Source: Rosistilla ulvae (GTDB taxonomy: Bacteria; Planctomycetota; Planctomycetia; Pirellulales; Pirellulaceae). Taken from it: DNA of 64,000 nt. The notes beneath the pieces were generated by a model, which did not search any database, was not told where the DNA came from, and saw nothing but the letters and a program-made list of their open reading frames with translations. The first letter of the stretch is position 1. The number at the start of each line of letters is the position of its first letter. This document shows, piece by piece, positions 17,227 through 27,023 of this stretch. The DNA is taken from the NCBI RefSeq assembly GCF_007741475.1, contig NZ_CP036261.1, positions 992,001-1,056,000 of the forward strand, in the 5' to 3' direction. A program made the position numbers and the translations under genes.

Positions 17227-17399
17227 CCGAAGTGGATTGAATGCTGCATCTCGCGGCTCCGTCGCAATGCAGCGTTAGGATGCTAAGGTGTGGGGACTCT
17301 TGTAGGCGGAGCCAGTCGAATCTGACATCAGCGCGTGACGTCGCCATCCGGATGCATGAAAACGTTATCGCAACTTTACCGTTTTGATGCTGCGCAACG

Positions 17400-18986
17400 C
17401 TACGCGGCGTCTTTGCCTTGTTGGCGGATCAGGCGTTTCATTCGCTTCCGCTCCGCTTTGCTCATCGAGGACCAGTCGATGTTGTCGACGTCGACCGATT
17501 CGTCTTCCGCGGCATGATGTGATTCGGTGTGGTCGTCTTGTTCGTAGTCGTCGTGCTGCCAGTTGTCGTCTTGAGTCTCGTCCTCGTAAGTCTCATCGTC
17601 GCTTGAATCTTCTTCGGCCGCCGGCTTGGCCTTGCGGCTGAACCAGCCCTTGCTCTTGGCTGGTGCTACGTCCTCTTGAGTCTCATCGGTTTCGTCGTCG
17701 CTCGATTCTTCATCGGTCGCTGCAGGCTTTGCCTTGCGACCGAACCAACCCTTGCGTTTGGCGGGTGCTTCGTTGTCGTCGGCCGGTTCGTCATCGGAGT
17801 CCCCTGCCTCGTCCTCTGCGGCGGGCTTTGACTTGCGACCGAACCAACCCTTGCGTTTGGGATGTGCTTCGTCGTCGTCAGCTTCGCGGGCGACTTCACG
17901 CTCTTCGTCGTCGATTGGTTCGTCGGTCTCGTCGGCGGCTGGCTTTGGTTTACGACGGAACCAGCCTCGCTTGGCGGGCTGTTCTTCTTCGGGGTCCGGC
18001 TCCGGTTCTGCGGCGGCGGCTTTTTTACGCGATCGCGTTGGTTTGGGGGCTTCAGCTGGTTCGTCGAGCGCTTCGCGGTCGAGGTGTTTGCGGCCGAACC
18101 GCGGCAATCGCAGGCGTCCGTTTTGGCCATCGGTCTGGTTCAATCCGCGCACGTCGCGGTAGATCGACCGCAGGTAGGTGATCAGCGACAGGAAGACGGC
18201 GACCCGACCGATCAATGGTCCGGCACCGACGATCATCGCCGTCGCCAGCGGTCCGGTCTCGATGAAGTTCCAGCGGATCGGCAGTCGCGAGGCGACGGCG
18301 ACCGAGCCGGTGACCAGCCAGAAAGCGGCGGCGGGGCTGTGCCGCATCTCGATCAACAGCCGCGCGGTCATCGCAAATCCGGCGACGCACAACAGCAGCC
18401 GCAACCAATCGCCGCCAGCCATCGGAGCCCGCCCTGCCAGCAGCGTATCGAGGATCGCACCGCACCAATCGAGGGTGCCTGCGATCGAATCGACACTTAA
18501 TAGGACAAGCATCGCCATCACGGGACGCCAGATTCGATAGTGCCCGCGGTAATCGTCGGCCCGATGGCGGCGCAGTTGGTAGATCAGGAAACCGACGCCA
18601 GCCGAAAGGGCGAGCGAAATCGAACCAAACCAGCCGCCGAAGCTGGCCGGATTGTCCAGTCGCAGCGGCCGGGAGAGTTCGGGGTACTGGTACAGCGGTG
18701 CCCAGTTCATGCTCAGGTAATGGCCGGCGATCAGCAGGCACGCCGCCAGCAGTGCGAACGATTGGACAGCTAACAGCGACCGCCGTCGGACGGGGACCAG
18801 TTCGAACCACCGCGCACGCAATCGGCGTTGGACCCGGGCGCCATAAGCTGCCGGGGCCGGGCGCGATGCGTCGCGTCGAGCTTTCGTTTGCCCGCGGGTT
18901 GATTCGGCTGCGGGATCCATCGAAAGGATCTGCGCTGAAATCAGCCGGCGTCGGCGGCTCTGGAGGGTTCGGCGATCGTGACTCAT
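17400..18986 (-). CDS. Multi-pass membrane protein with four C-terminal GWFxRK repeats
   Basis: 528 residues. A basic N-terminus (MSHDRRTLQSRRRRL) and about six hydrophobic segments (SLLAVQSFALLAACLLIAG, GSISLALSAGVGFLIYQL, PVMAMLVLLSVDSIAG and later ones) are followed by a C-terminal 230-residue cytosolic tail. The tail carries four copies of KxGWF[RGS]RKxKPAA spaced 35-45 residues apart and separated by Asp/Glu-rich stretches. The end is KAERKRMKRLIRQQGKDAA. I recognise no family. The repeat units look like basic/aromatic binding patches between acidic linkers. Confidence 0.75.
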   Translation of the reverse strand: MSHDRRTLQSRRRRLISAQILSMDPAAESTRGQTKARRDASRPAPAAYGARVQRRLRARWFELVPVRRRSLLAVQSFALLAACLLIAGHYLSMNWAPLYQYPELSRPLRLDNPASFGGWFGSISLALSAGVGFLIYQLRRHRADDYRGHYRIWRPVMAMLVLLSVDSIAGTLDWCGAILDTLLAGRAPMAGGDWLRLLLCVAGFAMTARLLIEMRHSPAAAFWLVTGSVAVASRLPIRWNFIETGPLATAMIVGAGPLIGRVAVFLSLITYLRSIYRDVRGLNQTDGQNGRLRLPRFGRKHLDREALDEPAEAPKPTRSRKKAAAAEPEPDPEEEQPAKRGWFRRKPKPAADETDEPIDDEEREVAREADDDEAHPKRKGWFGRKSKPAAEDEAGDSDDEPADDNEAPAKRKGWFGRKAKPAATDEESSDDETDETQEDVAPAKSKGWFSRKAKPAAEEDSSDDETYEDETQDDNWQHDDYEQDDHTESHHAAEDESVDVDNIDWSSMSKAERKRMKRLIRQQGKDAA

Positions 18987-19210
18987 GGGCCCGCTGGGAG
19001 TGGGGTTGGGTAGACACTGGCAGGGGCAGGATGGAGCCCCGGCCGATGTCCCGACCCGCGAGAGTAGCGAAAACGGCAGGTCGGAGCCAACATCACCCTG
19101 AAACGTTCCCGTTTTGGAAAATCCTGTTTTGCCAAACGACGAACAAAACCTACGCTTGGTTAGTCCCCGTTCCGCCGCCTGTCACACGCTATCGAGCCCC
19201 GTATTCCCTC

Positions 19211-21427
19211 ATGATCGATACAACCCCGACCTCTCCCACCGGGCAATCCACCGCAGAACCGCGCCAAGTTGACGCTGTGGAAGGGTTTGAAAGAATATCA
19301 ACGCTGCTGGGGGATCTGAATCGATTACCTTCGGGGACTGTCGCCAACCGCAGCGAATACGACGCCGACGGATCGCACGAGAACCAATTGCTATCGGTTC
19401 GCTTGGGTGTCGCGACTTCGTTGTTCTACTCATTGCGTTGCAAGCATCGCCAAACCGCCGACCACAGTTTGCGGGTCGCTTTGGGATGTTCGGTCTGGGC
19501 CGATCGGCTGCAATTGCCGACGGAGCTGCGGGATCGGCTGGAAGTGGCCGCGTTGTTGCACGACATCGGCAACATCGCCACGCCCGATCGCGTGCTCAAA
19601 AAGCCGGGGCATCTGACCGCCGATGAGCGATTGATCATGGATCAGGCACCCGACGTGGCCTGTGAGATCTTGCGAGGTTGTTGCAATGACGACAGTTTGT
19701 TGAACATCTTGCGATACAGCCGGAATTGGTACAAAGCGGGAAACGATAGCGATCAAATCCAGGGCGATGATTTGCCGTTGGGGGCGCGAATGTTGGCGAT
19801 CGTGGAGTCGTTTGATTCGATGACGACCGATCAGGTTTATCGGCGTGCCTTCAGTCAAGAGCGAGCCGTCGCCGAGCTGTTTCAGTGTGCGGGGACTCAG
19901 TTCGATCCCGATCTCGTCCGCGATTATGCCGTTCTGTTAGAGAATCGCCCGGAATTGATGTACGCCACCGCGGCGCGACGTTGGTTGCAAGAACTGCAGG
20001 GTGAATTCTCCAACCGTTTTTGGTCGTCGTCGCCATCGAGCTCCAGCGGAACGACGGGTGAACGCCAAACCGGACAATTGCTGTTCCACCAGCATCTGCT
20101 CGATACGATGTGCGATGGAGTCGTTGCGATCGACGGCGAAGGCGTGATCACTCATTGGAACTATGCATTTGAGCGGATGACCAATATCGCCGCCGACGCG
20201 ATGATTGGCCAGGCTTGGTCCGATTCCTTGGTTGGTTGGGAGGACACTCGCGCGCCGTCGGGCGACTCGGTGGGTTTGAGTAGTTGTCTGAGAAGTGGTG
20301 CCCAGTCGCGGCGTCGGATGCGGATGGTCTTGCCCGAAGGAAAAGAGACGCCCGTCAAAGTGAATTTTATTCCGATCCTTGCCGCCGAGAATCGCGTGCA
20401 GGGAGCGTTGGCGATCGTCAACGATATCTCTCAAGAGGAATCGCTGGAACAGAAGGTCCAGTCGCTGCACGTCAAAGCGACTCGCGATGGGCTGACCGGT
20501 GTGGCGAATCGAGCTGAGTTTGATCGCGCGCTCGGCGACGTGGTCGAATTTGCCGCCGAGGGCAAGGGGCCGGCGAGTTTGATTCTGTGTGACATCGATC
20601 GATTCAAATCGGTCAACGATACCTTCGGCCATCAGGCTGGCGACGAGGCGCTGATTAGCTTTGCCGAAGTTTTGGCTCGCCACAGTCGCGATGGCGATTT
20701 GGTCGCCCGCTATGGTGGCGAAGAATTTGTGCTGCTGTGTCCGGGTTGCGACAACGCGACGGCGGCCAAGCGTGCCGAAACAATCCGTAGCGATCTAGAA
20801 CGCATTTCTCAACCCGCGTTAAACAACAAATGTATCACTGCTAGTTTTGGTGTTACCGAATATCAATCGGGCGACACCGAATCGACGGTCGTCGCGCGGG
20901 CCGATCGGGCGTTGTACAAGGCGAAAGAGAACGGCCGCAATCGTGTCGTTCAGCTCGGTTCGGGACTGCGTGAACCGGTCGATACGATGTCGGACAGTTC
21001 GAAGGGCTGGTTCCACTGGCTGCTGACCCCATCGAAATCGAATCAAGTGGTGGCCGAATTGGTGACGCGTGCACCGGTCGAGATGGTGATTGAAAAGTTG
21101 CGTGGCTTTATCGCCGATCACAACGCGGAAATTCTCAAGGTTCAGGACAAGCGGTTGGAATTGCGGCTGGATGTCCGTTCATCGATTCATGGTCGGCGCA
21201 GTGCCGATGGCGTCTCCGCGTTCCATCTGTTGATCGATCTCGATGAGCGGAATGTCGAAACAGGGCTGCATGGCGAACACTCGTCGTTGATGGAGACCGT
21301 GATCGATGCCAGCGTGAGCCCTTGGCGCAGTCGGGATCGCCGCAATCGCGAGGTCAAAGGGGCCTGTCGCAATGTGATTGCCAGCCTGAAAAGTTATCTG
21401 ATGGCCGATTACGTCAAACAACCGTAA
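19211..21427 (+). CDS. HD-domain / PAS / GGDEF diguanylate cyclase with unknown C-terminal domain
   Basis: 738 residues from the ATG at 19211; the frame is open much further upstream, but that part overlaps the divergent membrane gene. Residues about 80-240 are an HD domain of HD-GYP type with [13 protein letters not shown], where the usual Lys of HDIGK is Asn; the HHE and GYP motifs are absent ([14 protein letters not shown]). A PAS domain covers about 290-410 ([18 protein letters not shown]). The GGDEF domain (425-590) has RYGGEEF at 500-506 and an RDGD inhibitory site five residues before it, so cyclase activity is likely. A final 130-residue domain is unassigned. It probably makes cyclic di-GMP in response to an unknown signal. 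Confidence 0.88.
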   Translation: MIDTTPTSPTGQSTAEPRQVDAVEGFERISTLLGDLNRLPSGTVANRSEYDADGSHENQLLSVRLGVATSLFYSLRCKHRQTADHSLRVALGCSVWADRLQLPTELRDRLEVAALLHDIGNIATPDRVLKKPGHLTADERLIMDQAPDVACEILRGCCNDDSLLNILRYSRNWYKAGNDSDQIQGDDLPLGARMLAIVESFDSMTTDQVYRRAFSQERAVAELFQCAGTQFDPDLVRDYAVLLENRPELMYATAARRWLQELQGEFSNRFWSSSPSSSSGTTGERQTGQLLFHQHLLDTMCDGVVAIDGEGVITHWNYAFERMTNIAADAMIGQAWSDSLVGWEDTRAPSGDSVGLSSCLRSGAQSRRRMRMVLPEGKETPVKVNFIPILAAENRVQGALAIVNDISQEESLEQKVQSLHVKATRDGLTGVANRAEFDRALGDVVEFAAEGKGPASLILCDIDRFKSVNDTFGHQAGDEALISFAEVLARHSRDGDLVARYGGEEFVLLCPGCDNATAAKRAETIRSDLERISQPALNNKCITASFGVTEYQSGDTESTVVARADRALYKAKENGRNRVVQLGSGLREPVDTMSDSSKGWFHWLLTPSKSNQVVAELVTRAPVEMVIEKLRGFIADHNAEILKVQDKRLELRLDVRSSIHGRRSADGVSAFHLLIDLDERNVETGLHGEHSSLMETVIDASVSPWRSRDRRNREVKGACRNVIASLKSYLMADYVKQP

Positions 21428-21608
21428 GCTTGGCGGTTGTGGGGCCAGCGATGCCGCTGGCGGCGGGGCTCCGGCCCCCTGTGGTTCCGAACGCTTGCAG
21501 GCCCCTTGTCGCGGCCGACGGCTACTCTTATCGTGCCTAAATAGGGTGCTGCGACAGCAGCCCCGCGACCCCACGCAAACCCTGGCACTTGATAAACGGA
21601 GAGACATC

Positions 21609-22232
21609 ATGGCTTACGAATTGCCTGCACTTCCTTATGCTCACGACGCATTGGAACCACACATCGATGCGCGCACGATGGAAATCCACCACGGGAAACA
21701 CCATCAGGCTTACATCACCAAAGTCAACGACGCGATCGCCGGTACCGATCTGGAAAGCAAGTCGATCGAAGATCTGATCTCCGATCTCTCGGCAGTTCCC
21801 GCCGACAAGCTGGGTGCGGTTCGCAACAACGGCGGTGGACACGCGAATCACTCGTTGTTCTGGACCGTGATGGGCCCTGGATGTGGCGGTGCTCCCAGCG
21901 GCGACCTGGCGGCTGCGATCGACAGCGACCTGGGCGGATTGGAAGCATTCAAGGCAGCGTTTGCCAACGCCGGAGCGACTCGCTTTGGTAGCGGTTGGGC
22001 TTGGTTGTACGTCAGCGAAGGAAAGCTGAAAGTTGGCAGCACCGCCAACCAAGACAATCCTTTGATGGGCGAAGCCGTTGCCGGTATCGGTGGCACGCCG
22101 CTTCTCGGCTTGGACGTTTGGGAACACGCCTACTACCTGAACTACCAAAACCGTCGCCCCGACTACATCAACGCCTTCTGGGAAGTTGTTAACTGGAGCG
22201 CTGTTGCCGATCGTTTTGCAGCTGCCAAATAA
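21609..22232 (+). CDS. Superoxide dismutase, Mn/Fe family (Mn-like)
   Basis: 207 residues from the ATG at 21609, with GGAGAGAC ribosome site. Dismutates superoxide to peroxide and oxygen. Family signatures: [13 protein letters not shown], metal-ligand His in [32 protein letters not shown], and [18 protein letters not shown] with Asp and His ligands. NGGGHANHS favours the Mn-type over the Fe-type, though the metal cannot be settled by sequence alone. No signal peptide, so cytoplasmic. Confidence 0.95.
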   Translation: MAYELPALPYAHDALEPHIDARTMEIHHGKHHQAYITKVNDAIAGTDLESKSIEDLISDLSAVPADKLGAVRNNGGGHANHSLFWTVMGPGCGGAPSGDLAAAIDSDLGGLEAFKAAFANAGATRFGSGWAWLYVSEGKLKVGSTANQDNPLMGEAVAGIGGTPLLGLDVWEHAYYLNYQNRRPDYINAFWEVVNWSAVADRFAAAK

Positions 22233-22305
22233 GCTGCTTCGGATCGCTGGGATACAGATCGACTCCCCGAGCGAAGTTTCGCTTGGGGCATGATCGATAA
22301 ACGAC

Positions 22306-22337
22306 AAAAGCCGGCTCGCGTTTGCGTCCGGCTTTTT
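22306..22337. terminator. Bidirectional intrinsic terminator between sod and prmC
   Basis: AAAAGCCGG (22306-22314) pairs with CCGGCTTTT (22328-22336), followed by further T, and preceded by A for the opposite strand. It ends both convergent genes. A second hairpin without T-run (CCCC..GGGG) lies just before it at about 22265-22288. Confidence 0.85.
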
Positions 22338-22361
22338 TTGTGCGCTGGTTGGGCGGTTGGT

Positions 22362-23252
22362 CTATTTGCCGCGAGCGACGCTGATGATCCGCTTGTGACC
22401 GGACAGATCTTTGATCACGCGGACGTCTTCAGCCGCGTCGACGTGGGCCAGATGTTCGGTCACGCTGTCGGCGATCATTGGGCTGAGTTCGAAGATCAAT
22501 CGGCCGCCGGGCTTCAGTCGAGGCAACGCTTCGTCGATCAGGCGGACGATCGTTTCGGTCCCGTCGGGGCCGCCGACCAATGCCTGTCGCGGCTCAAAAT
22601 CGCGGACCGATTTGTCCAGCTCGGCGTATTCGGCTTCGCTGACATAAGGCGGGTTGCTGCAGATCATGTCCAGCGGTTGTGTGGCGGGAAGCTTTGCCAA
22701 CAGATCGCTTTCGATAAAATCGATCCGGTCTTGGACCTTGTGATCGGCTGCGTTCAGTTCGGCAATCCGCAGCGCTGCCGGCGAGATATCGATCGCCGAC
22801 ACGTGAGCGTTGGGCAGGTTCTTGGCCAGGCAGATCGCGATGATTCCGCTGCCGGTGCCGATATCGGCGATCTGCAGTTTGTCGTTGGTCTGGCCAAGTC
22901 GTTTGAATTCGTCCAACGCCTCGATCACCAGGTGTTCGGTCTCGGGGCGAGGGATCAGCGTATCTTCGCTCACGCGGAACGACAGCGAATAGAACTCTTT
23001 GCGTCCTAGCAGTTGCGAAACGGGCGTCCCTTCGCCGCGGCGGCGGACCAGTTCGCGAAACGCGGTCCGCACCGCCTCATCGGGTTCCTCGTTAAAGGCG
23101 GTGTAGAGTTCGATCCGTTGGCAACCGCGGGCTTCGGCAAGCAGAAGTTCGGCATCCAGGCGGGGCGAATCCGAGCCCGATTTGCCGAAGTACTCCGTCG
23201 TCCATTCCAGCAGTTTCAGGATGGTCCACTTCTCGGCTTGTTCGGCACTCAT
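22362..23252 (-). CDS. prmC: Release factor glutamine methyltransferase
   Basis: 296 residues from the ATG at 23252; a frame open to 23594 overlaps prfA and is not used. Methylates the Gln of the GGQ motif in RF1/RF2 with SAM. The N-terminal helical domain ends in GRKEFYSLSFRVSEDTLIPRPETE, the SAM site is IADIGTGSGIIAICLA near residue 130, and the substrate motif NPPY is at about 200-203 (CSNPPYVSEAEY). It is 29 bases downstream of prfA, the gene of its substrate, in a common bacterial prfA-prmC order. Confidence 0.96.
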   Translation of the reverse strand: MSAEQAEKWTILKLLEWTTEYFGKSGSDSPRLDAELLLAEARGCQRIELYTAFNEEPDEAVRTAFRELVRRRGEGTPVSQLLGRKEFYSLSFRVSEDTLIPRPETEHLVIEALDEFKRLGQTNDKLQIADIGTGSGIIAICLAKNLPNAHVSAIDISPAALRIAELNAADHKVQDRIDFIESDLLAKLPATQPLDMICSNPPYVSEAEYAELDKSVRDFEPRQALVGGPDGTETIVRLIDEALPRLKPGGRLIFELSPMIADSVTEHLAHVDAAEDVRVIKDLSGHKRIISVARGK

Positions 23253-23281
23253 GTTCCTGGTTCCTCGTTTGATTCGGCGAT

Positions 23282-24364
23282 TTAGACCTCGCCCATGTCG
23301 CCCCGCAGCTGGTCGCGATCGTATTCGATCATCGCATCGGTGACCGGTTGCAGGTCGCCCGCGATGATCTGATCCAGCTTGTACAGGGTCAGGTTGATGC
23401 GGTGGTCGCTGAGTCGGTTTTGGGGGAAGTTGTAGGTTCGGATCCGCTGGCTGCGGTCTCCCGATCCGATCAGGCTCTTCCGCGTGTCGGCTCGCCTGGC
23501 CAGTTCCTCTTCTCGCTTCTGTTCGTAGATCCGCGTCTTCAATACGCGCAGCGCCTTGGCCAAGTTCTTGTGCTGGCTCTTTTCGTCCTGGCACTGAACG
23601 ACGATTCCGGTGTCGTGGTGCGTCAGTCGGATCGCTGATTCGGTCTTGTTGACGTGCTGGCCACCGGGGCCCGATGCGCAGAACTTGTCGATTCGGTAGT
23701 CTTCGGATTTCAGAGTGACTTCGACATCCTCGGGCTCGGGCATCACCGCGACGGTGGCGGCGGAGGTGTGGACGCGGCCTTGAGTTTCGGTCTCGGGGAC
23801 GCGTTGCACGCGGTGCCCTCCCGATTCGTATTGCAAGTCGCGGAAGACGCTTTCGCCTTCGAAAGCCAACGTGATCTCTTTGAACCCGCCCAGCTCAGTC
23901 GCGCTCGAATCGAGGATCTCGGTTTTCCAACCGACGCGTTCGGCGTGTTTGCGGTACATCTCGAACAGATCGCGAGCGAACAGCGCCGCTTCGTCGCCGC
24001 CGGTCCCCGATCGGATTTCCATCACGCAGCGTGTCCGGTGGCTGTCTTCACCGCCGACGGTCATCGTCAACAATTCATCCCACAGCGATTCCCGTTTCTT
24101 GCGCAGGCTGTCGGCTTCCTCTTCGGCCATCTCCCGTTCGTCGGGATCGTCGGTCTCTTCGATGATCTCTTTGCAGCCGCGGATCTCATCGGTCAGCTTC
24201 TTGAACGTGCGGAACTTGTTGGCCATCTTGGCCAGTCCGCCATGTTCGCGAGCGACGGCCGACATCAGCGTCCCGTCGGACTGAACCGCCGGGTCGGACA
24301 TCTGGCGTTCGAGGTCGAGGAACCGTTTCAGCTTTTCGTCTAGCGTGTCGCGAATGGAAGTCAT
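23282..24364 (-). CDS. prfA: Peptide chain release factor 1
   Basis: 360 residues, full length. Terminates translation at UAA and UAG. Residues 190-192 are PET, the PxT form of the stop-recognition tripeptide that separates RF1 from RF2 (SPF). The catalytic GGQ lies in [18 protein letters not shown] near 233-237. [19 protein letters not shown] and the C-terminal [17 protein letters not shown] fit RF1. Directly followed by prmC. Confidence 0.97.
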   Translation of the reverse strand: MTSIRDTLDEKLKRFLDLERQMSDPAVQSDGTLMSAVAREHGGLAKMANKFRTFKKLTDEIRGCKEIIEETDDPDEREMAEEEADSLRKKRESLWDELLTMTVGGEDSHRTRCVMEIRSGTGGDEAALFARDLFEMYRKHAERVGWKTEILDSSATELGGFKEITLAFEGESVFRDLQYESGGHRVQRVPETETQGRVHTSAATVAVMPEPEDVEVTLKSEDYRIDKFCASGPGGQHVNKTESAIRLTHHDTGIVVQCQDEKSQHKNLAKALRVLKTRIYEQKREEELARRADTRKSLIGSGDRSQRIRTYNFPQNRLSDHRINLTLYKLDQIIAGDLQPVTDAMIEYDRDQLRGDMGEV

Positions 24365-24499
24365 GGTATTGGTCGCTGGGCACGCAGCCGGCGTGCCGAT
24401 GAACTTCTGTAAGACGCGCCGGCTGCGCGCCTTATAAGCATAAAAACAGCCATCGCGTTAACACGCGACGGCTGGATGTTGGTCGTTCCGATTCGGTAG

Positions 24500-24736
24500 C
24501 TATTTCTTCTTCTTGGCCTTGGCCAGGCTGGCGTAGCTGCCGGCAGCGAACTTCTTCTGGAACTTATCGATCCGACCCGCGGTATCAACAAATTTCAGCT
24601 TGCCCGTGTAGAAAGGGTGACACATGTTGCAAATGTCGATCTTCAGTTCGGGCTGAACGCTGCGTGTTGTAAACGTGTTACCGCAACCACAAGTGACTTC
24701 GGTGGCTTGGTAATTAGGGTGGATTCCCTCTTTCAT
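24500..24736 (-). CDS. rpmE: 50S ribosomal protein L31 (zinc-binding form)
   Basis: 78 residues from the ATG at 24736 ([20 protein letters not shown]); the frame extends to 24829 but that part is unlike L31. The CxC in TCGCGNTF and CNMC in [13 protein letters not shown] form the zinc site of the C-plus type. Tail basic (SLAKAKKKK). It lies upstream of prfA and prmC on the same strand, with a 135-base gap to prfA, so rpmE-prfA-prmC could be one translation-related operon. Confidence 0.96.
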   Translation of the reverse strand: MKEGIHPNYQATEVTCGCGNTFTTRSVQPELKIDICNMCHPFYTGKLKFVDTAGRIDKFQKKFAAGSYASLAKAKKKK

Positions 24737-25193
24737 CGTTTTGGCTCCGGTATCGGCGACAGAGATTGGCTTTGTACAATCTCGGATCGGGCTTTGATTT
24801 AAAATTGGATCTGTTGGCAGGTGCCGCACAGTTTGCTGGATGTCCGAATCACGAATCGTATGCGATACCTGGGTGTTTGGGCAAGCCCTGATCGTTTCAC
24901 AGGTTATCGCGAGCTGCGATTTAAGACGCGATTTTTTGCGGCGGTCTCCCCCGCAAGTGGGGTGATTCTTTGCTGTGGCAGCCGGTCTCCGATGATTTCT
25001 TCGTTGGTTTTACCACTTCGGCTTCAGCCGCAATCGGGAATTCGGCAGCTTTGCCGGGCGTCTTGCCGTCCCAGCATCCCAATCCTCCCGTGATCCCCGC
25101 AACTTTTGGAATTCGCCCGGTGCTGGCGTCACCGCGCGGGCGCATCGCTTAGCGATTTGAGGGGGGGATGCCGAGTGGCAGTCGCCGCATCGG
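24737..25193. other. Intergenic, no feature recognised
   Basis: Leader region of rpmE and 3' side of the convergent minus-strand neighbour. Contains GC-rich inverted stretches such as CCCCCGCAAGTGGGG but no clear terminator or gene. Confidence 0.4.
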
Positions 25194-26858
25194 TTACGGT
25201 TCGAAGGGGTTTTCGGCGTGGAGGGCGGCTTCCCAATCATTTAGATAGGCCTGGTCGGCGGAGCTGAGCTTTTTCACCGGAACGGTCACTTCTCGCCCGT
25301 CGGTTCGCTTCAACACCGCGCCACCATTTTCGACTCGCAACAGATTGGCTTCGATCTTGAATCGCCCCGTGGCGTCGGACCACGTTCGAACGGGACTGGT
25401 CCCCTCGGCTGTCATCGGTGCGTCGGGTGCCGAAGCGGGTTCGTTTGGTTGCGGTAATTGCTCGGGAGCCAGTTGGATGTTGCGGCGTTTGACAGTGACC
25501 TTCCGCGAGCTGCCGGCACGCCGGCGAACGACCACGCTTTTGTCAGCGTTCAACGAGACGATCTCTCCGGGGAACCAGAAGGATCCGTGCTCTTGGAACT
25601 GGACGATCTGGCCGACATACAACGGCGTCAACGCATCGACTTCGCGGTCGGTCGACTTCACCGTCCCAAATCCGCGGTAGGCCTTCTTCAGATCTTGGAC
25701 CACCTTGTAATCGGGCGCCCATCGCATCAAGGCGCTCTGAGCTGCGGAGCGCAGTTTTTTGTCCTCGTGCTCGATGTGAGCCTCGATCGCCGCGGCGACC
25801 TTCGGGCTGGGATCCGCCACGCTCTTCTTCGCCAACGCTTCTAGCTGAGCCTGGATTCTTTTATCATCTCCCGACCGGAGATCGGCGATCGCTGCCGCCA
25901 ACTCCTCTTCGGTCAGCGGTCGCTCCGCCTCTTCCTTGGCTTGCTTCGCCGCCATCGCCCGCTCTTCGGCGATTCGCTTGGCTTCCGCCTCCATGCGATC
26001 GAGCGCTTCGCTGGAGATGCGATCATATTTCACATGGATCGGAACGGTCACGGTCGTGTTGCCGTCGTTGACGGTCAACGTGTACTGGATGTCGATGGCA
26101 TCGGGCAGAGCCGTGCTTCGGTCGAACGTCCAGGAGCCGGAGCCGGTCATTTCATAGGTCTGTTTCTTGTCGTTGACGGGCATCGTCAACTGATACGACT
26201 TGCTGATCTGCACTCGCCCATCCTGCTGGCCAGTGATTGCATATTTTGTGACCTCCCCCGCTGCACGCACGTCCTTGGGACCGCTGTCGCCGCGGCCAAA
26301 AGGATCCAACGGCCCGAAGCGTCCTCCCATTCGACCACTCGGTTCGTTTTTGGTGATCGACACGCCCGAGTCGTTCGTCCACGCCTGCGTCTCCTCTTCG
26401 GGGAGCGTCTCGAATGGCATCAGCGATACGTTCCCCAGCAGGTAGGGCAGTTGGGAATCGCCGGTCATCGCCAAGACCTCGCCGCGTGACGAAAGCGTGA
26501 TCTGGTTTGTGGTCGTCACCTTGCCAGCAAAGGTTGGGCGGGAGAAAGGGCGAGGAATTGATGGCGGTCCAAGCCGGCGGCCAAAGGGAACCTGGCGTCC
26601 TTTGAATTTCTTCGATTCCGACAGCCCGCCATGGTAGGTCAACCGAAGCTGGTCATCCTTCGCTGCGTTGACTGTATATTTCGTCACGCCCTTGTAGGTG
26701 ATCGTTTCATCGTCGCCATCGACGACGATTTCGAAGCGATAGGCAAAACGCGAACCCGGCTCGGGAGCATACCGTAGTGGTTCGGCCGAGAGATTTTCAG
26801 GAGTGGCCGCTGCGATCGTAGCACAGCCCACCAACGCAATCGAAATCTTCAGCAACAT
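25194..26858 (-). CDS. SHD1-domain secreted protein (possible lipoprotein)
   Basis: 554 residues from the ATG at 26858 (MLLKISIALVGCATIAAATP). The N-terminus has either a lipobox (LVGC) or a simple signal peptide. Residues about 30-300 form a beta-rich domain of the type seen in planctomycete proteins of unknown function (YRFEIVVDGDDETITYKG, LTYHGGLSESKKF). A charged helical part follows with RMEAEAKRIAEERAMAAKQ and EEELAAAIADLRSGD. The C-terminal SHD1 domain is seen in VRTWSDATGRFKIEANLL, GREVTVPVKKLSSADQAYL. SHD1 is named from yeast Sla1; its bacterial role is not established. Confidence 0.82.
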   Translation of the reverse strand: MLLKISIALVGCATIAAATPENLSAEPLRYAPEPGSRFAYRFEIVVDGDDETITYKGVTKYTVNAAKDDQLRLTYHGGLSESKKFKGRQVPFGRRLGPPSIPRPFSRPTFAGKVTTTNQITLSSRGEVLAMTGDSQLPYLLGNVSLMPFETLPEEETQAWTNDSGVSITKNEPSGRMGGRFGPLDPFGRGDSGPKDVRAAGEVTKYAITGQQDGRVQISKSYQLTMPVNDKKQTYEMTGSGSWTFDRSTALPDAIDIQYTLTVNDGNTTVTVPIHVKYDRISSEALDRMEAEAKRIAEERAMAAKQAKEEAERPLTEEELAAAIADLRSGDDKRIQAQLEALAKKSVADPSPKVAAAIEAHIEHEDKKLRSAAQSALMRWAPDYKVVQDLKKAYRGFGTVKSTDREVDALTPLYVGQIVQFQEHGSFWFPGEIVSLNADKSVVVRRRAGSSRKVTVKRRNIQLAPEQLPQPNEPASAPDAPMTAEGTSPVRTWSDATGRFKIEANLLRVENGGAVLKRTDGREVTVPVKKLSSADQAYLNDWEAALHAENPFEP

Positions 26859-27023
26859 CGAACAACCTCCGCCTGGTCGGACAAATCCATGAAAGACATG
26901 AATTCTCCAGGGTGGAGGTTCGCGACGCAAGCAAAGTTCTCTACGAATTCACTTTACCACCATCTGCCGCCACGACGACGCTCGTCTTCGTCGTGGCAGG
27001 CATTTGAGCGACTGGTGGCTCTG

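Noticed and set aside
17227-17300. A third attC-like site after the lipoprotein gene
   Set aside because: GCGTTAGG and a GCTGCAT..ATGCAGC hairpin are there, but no matching left core was found.
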